Source: Desulfosediminicola flagellatus (GTDB lineage: Bacteria > Desulfobacterota > Desulfobulbia > Desulfobulbales > Desulfocapsaceae). Taken from it: a stretch of 64,000 nucleotides of DNA. Below the pieces are notes generated by a model, which saw nothing but the letters and a program-made list of their open reading frames with translations, ran no database searches and had not been told where the DNA came from. Shown here in pieces: positions 63,942-64,000 of the stretch. The stretch lies in assembly GCF_005116655.2 (NCBI RefSeq), contig NZ_CP050698.1:5412501-5476500 (forward strand), read 5' to 3'. The first letter of the stretch is position 1. Each line of letters starts with the position of its first letter. The position numbers and the translations under genes are program-made.

Positions 63942-64000
63942 GTAAGGCTGGAAGCGTGAGGAGTAAGGGGTAATGAGGAAGGGATACACGAAAGCAGATA

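Overview
The window looks like a chromosomal segment of an anaerobic or microaerotolerant, nitrogen-fixing Gram-negative bacterium, most likely a Desulfobacterota member related to Desulfobulbales. This is inferred from gene content and not proven. The nitrogenase genes run nifH-nifI1-nifI2-nifD-nifK, with two PII-like genes between nifH and nifD, as in group II/III nitrogenases of sulfate reducers, clostridia and methanogens. A NikMKLQO-type nickel transporter and a cytochrome bd oxidase fit the same kind of organism. Type IV pilus genes, glycosyltransferases and lipoproteins indicate an outer membrane.

Layout. 1-9.5 kb: a PHP-family phosphohydrolase, then a minus-strand minor-pilin operon (fimT-pilW-pilV-pilX-pilY1) ending in a very large PilY1. 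9.5-18 kb: a GNAT acetyltransferase, a MoxR-DUF58-transglutaminase operon, a DUF4442 protein, and a DUF3857/transglutaminase lipoprotein followed by a 47-residue lipoprotein. 18-29 kb: acyl-CoA synthetase, NAD salvage pair pncA-pncB, three glycosyltransferases, an HD-GYP protein, a nitroreductase and several dispersed palindromic repeats. 29.5-32.6 kb: cytochrome bd operon (DUF4492-cydA-cydB-cydX-like). 32.8-47.8 kb: nitrogen fixation region with nifV, amtB-glnK, nifA, nifHI1I2DK, and a downstream run of a cysteine-less NifB/NifX fusion, a [2Fe-2S] ferredoxin, a GNAT protein and three small unknowns. 48-51 kb: a queuosine-precursor transporter behind a preQ1-I-like riboswitch, then two CDP-lipid-type membrane proteins, one fused to a metallophosphoesterase. 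51-57.4 kb: a sigma-54 activator divergent from a lipase and a giant LplT-PlsC-ACP-acyl-ACP-synthetase fusion. 57.4-64 kb: a small HExxH membrane protein, an FKBP-methyltransferase fusion and the nickel ECF transporter operon.

How the genes work together. Sigma-54 control recurs. GG-N10-GC promoters (or close matches) precede nifV, amtB, nifH, the lipase and possibly nifA, and two enhancer-binding proteins are encoded. NifA would drive nitrogenase, while AmtB/GlnK and NifI1/NifI2 would sense ammonium and switch nitrogenase off. The second activator probably runs a phospholipid remodelling module. nifE, nifN and a catalytic nifB are not in the window, so FeMo-cofactor assembly must be completed from elsewhere. 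The parts most worth follow-up are the radical-SAM-dead NifB/NifX fusion with its unknown neighbours, and the sigma-54-controlled lipase plus multidomain acyltransferase.
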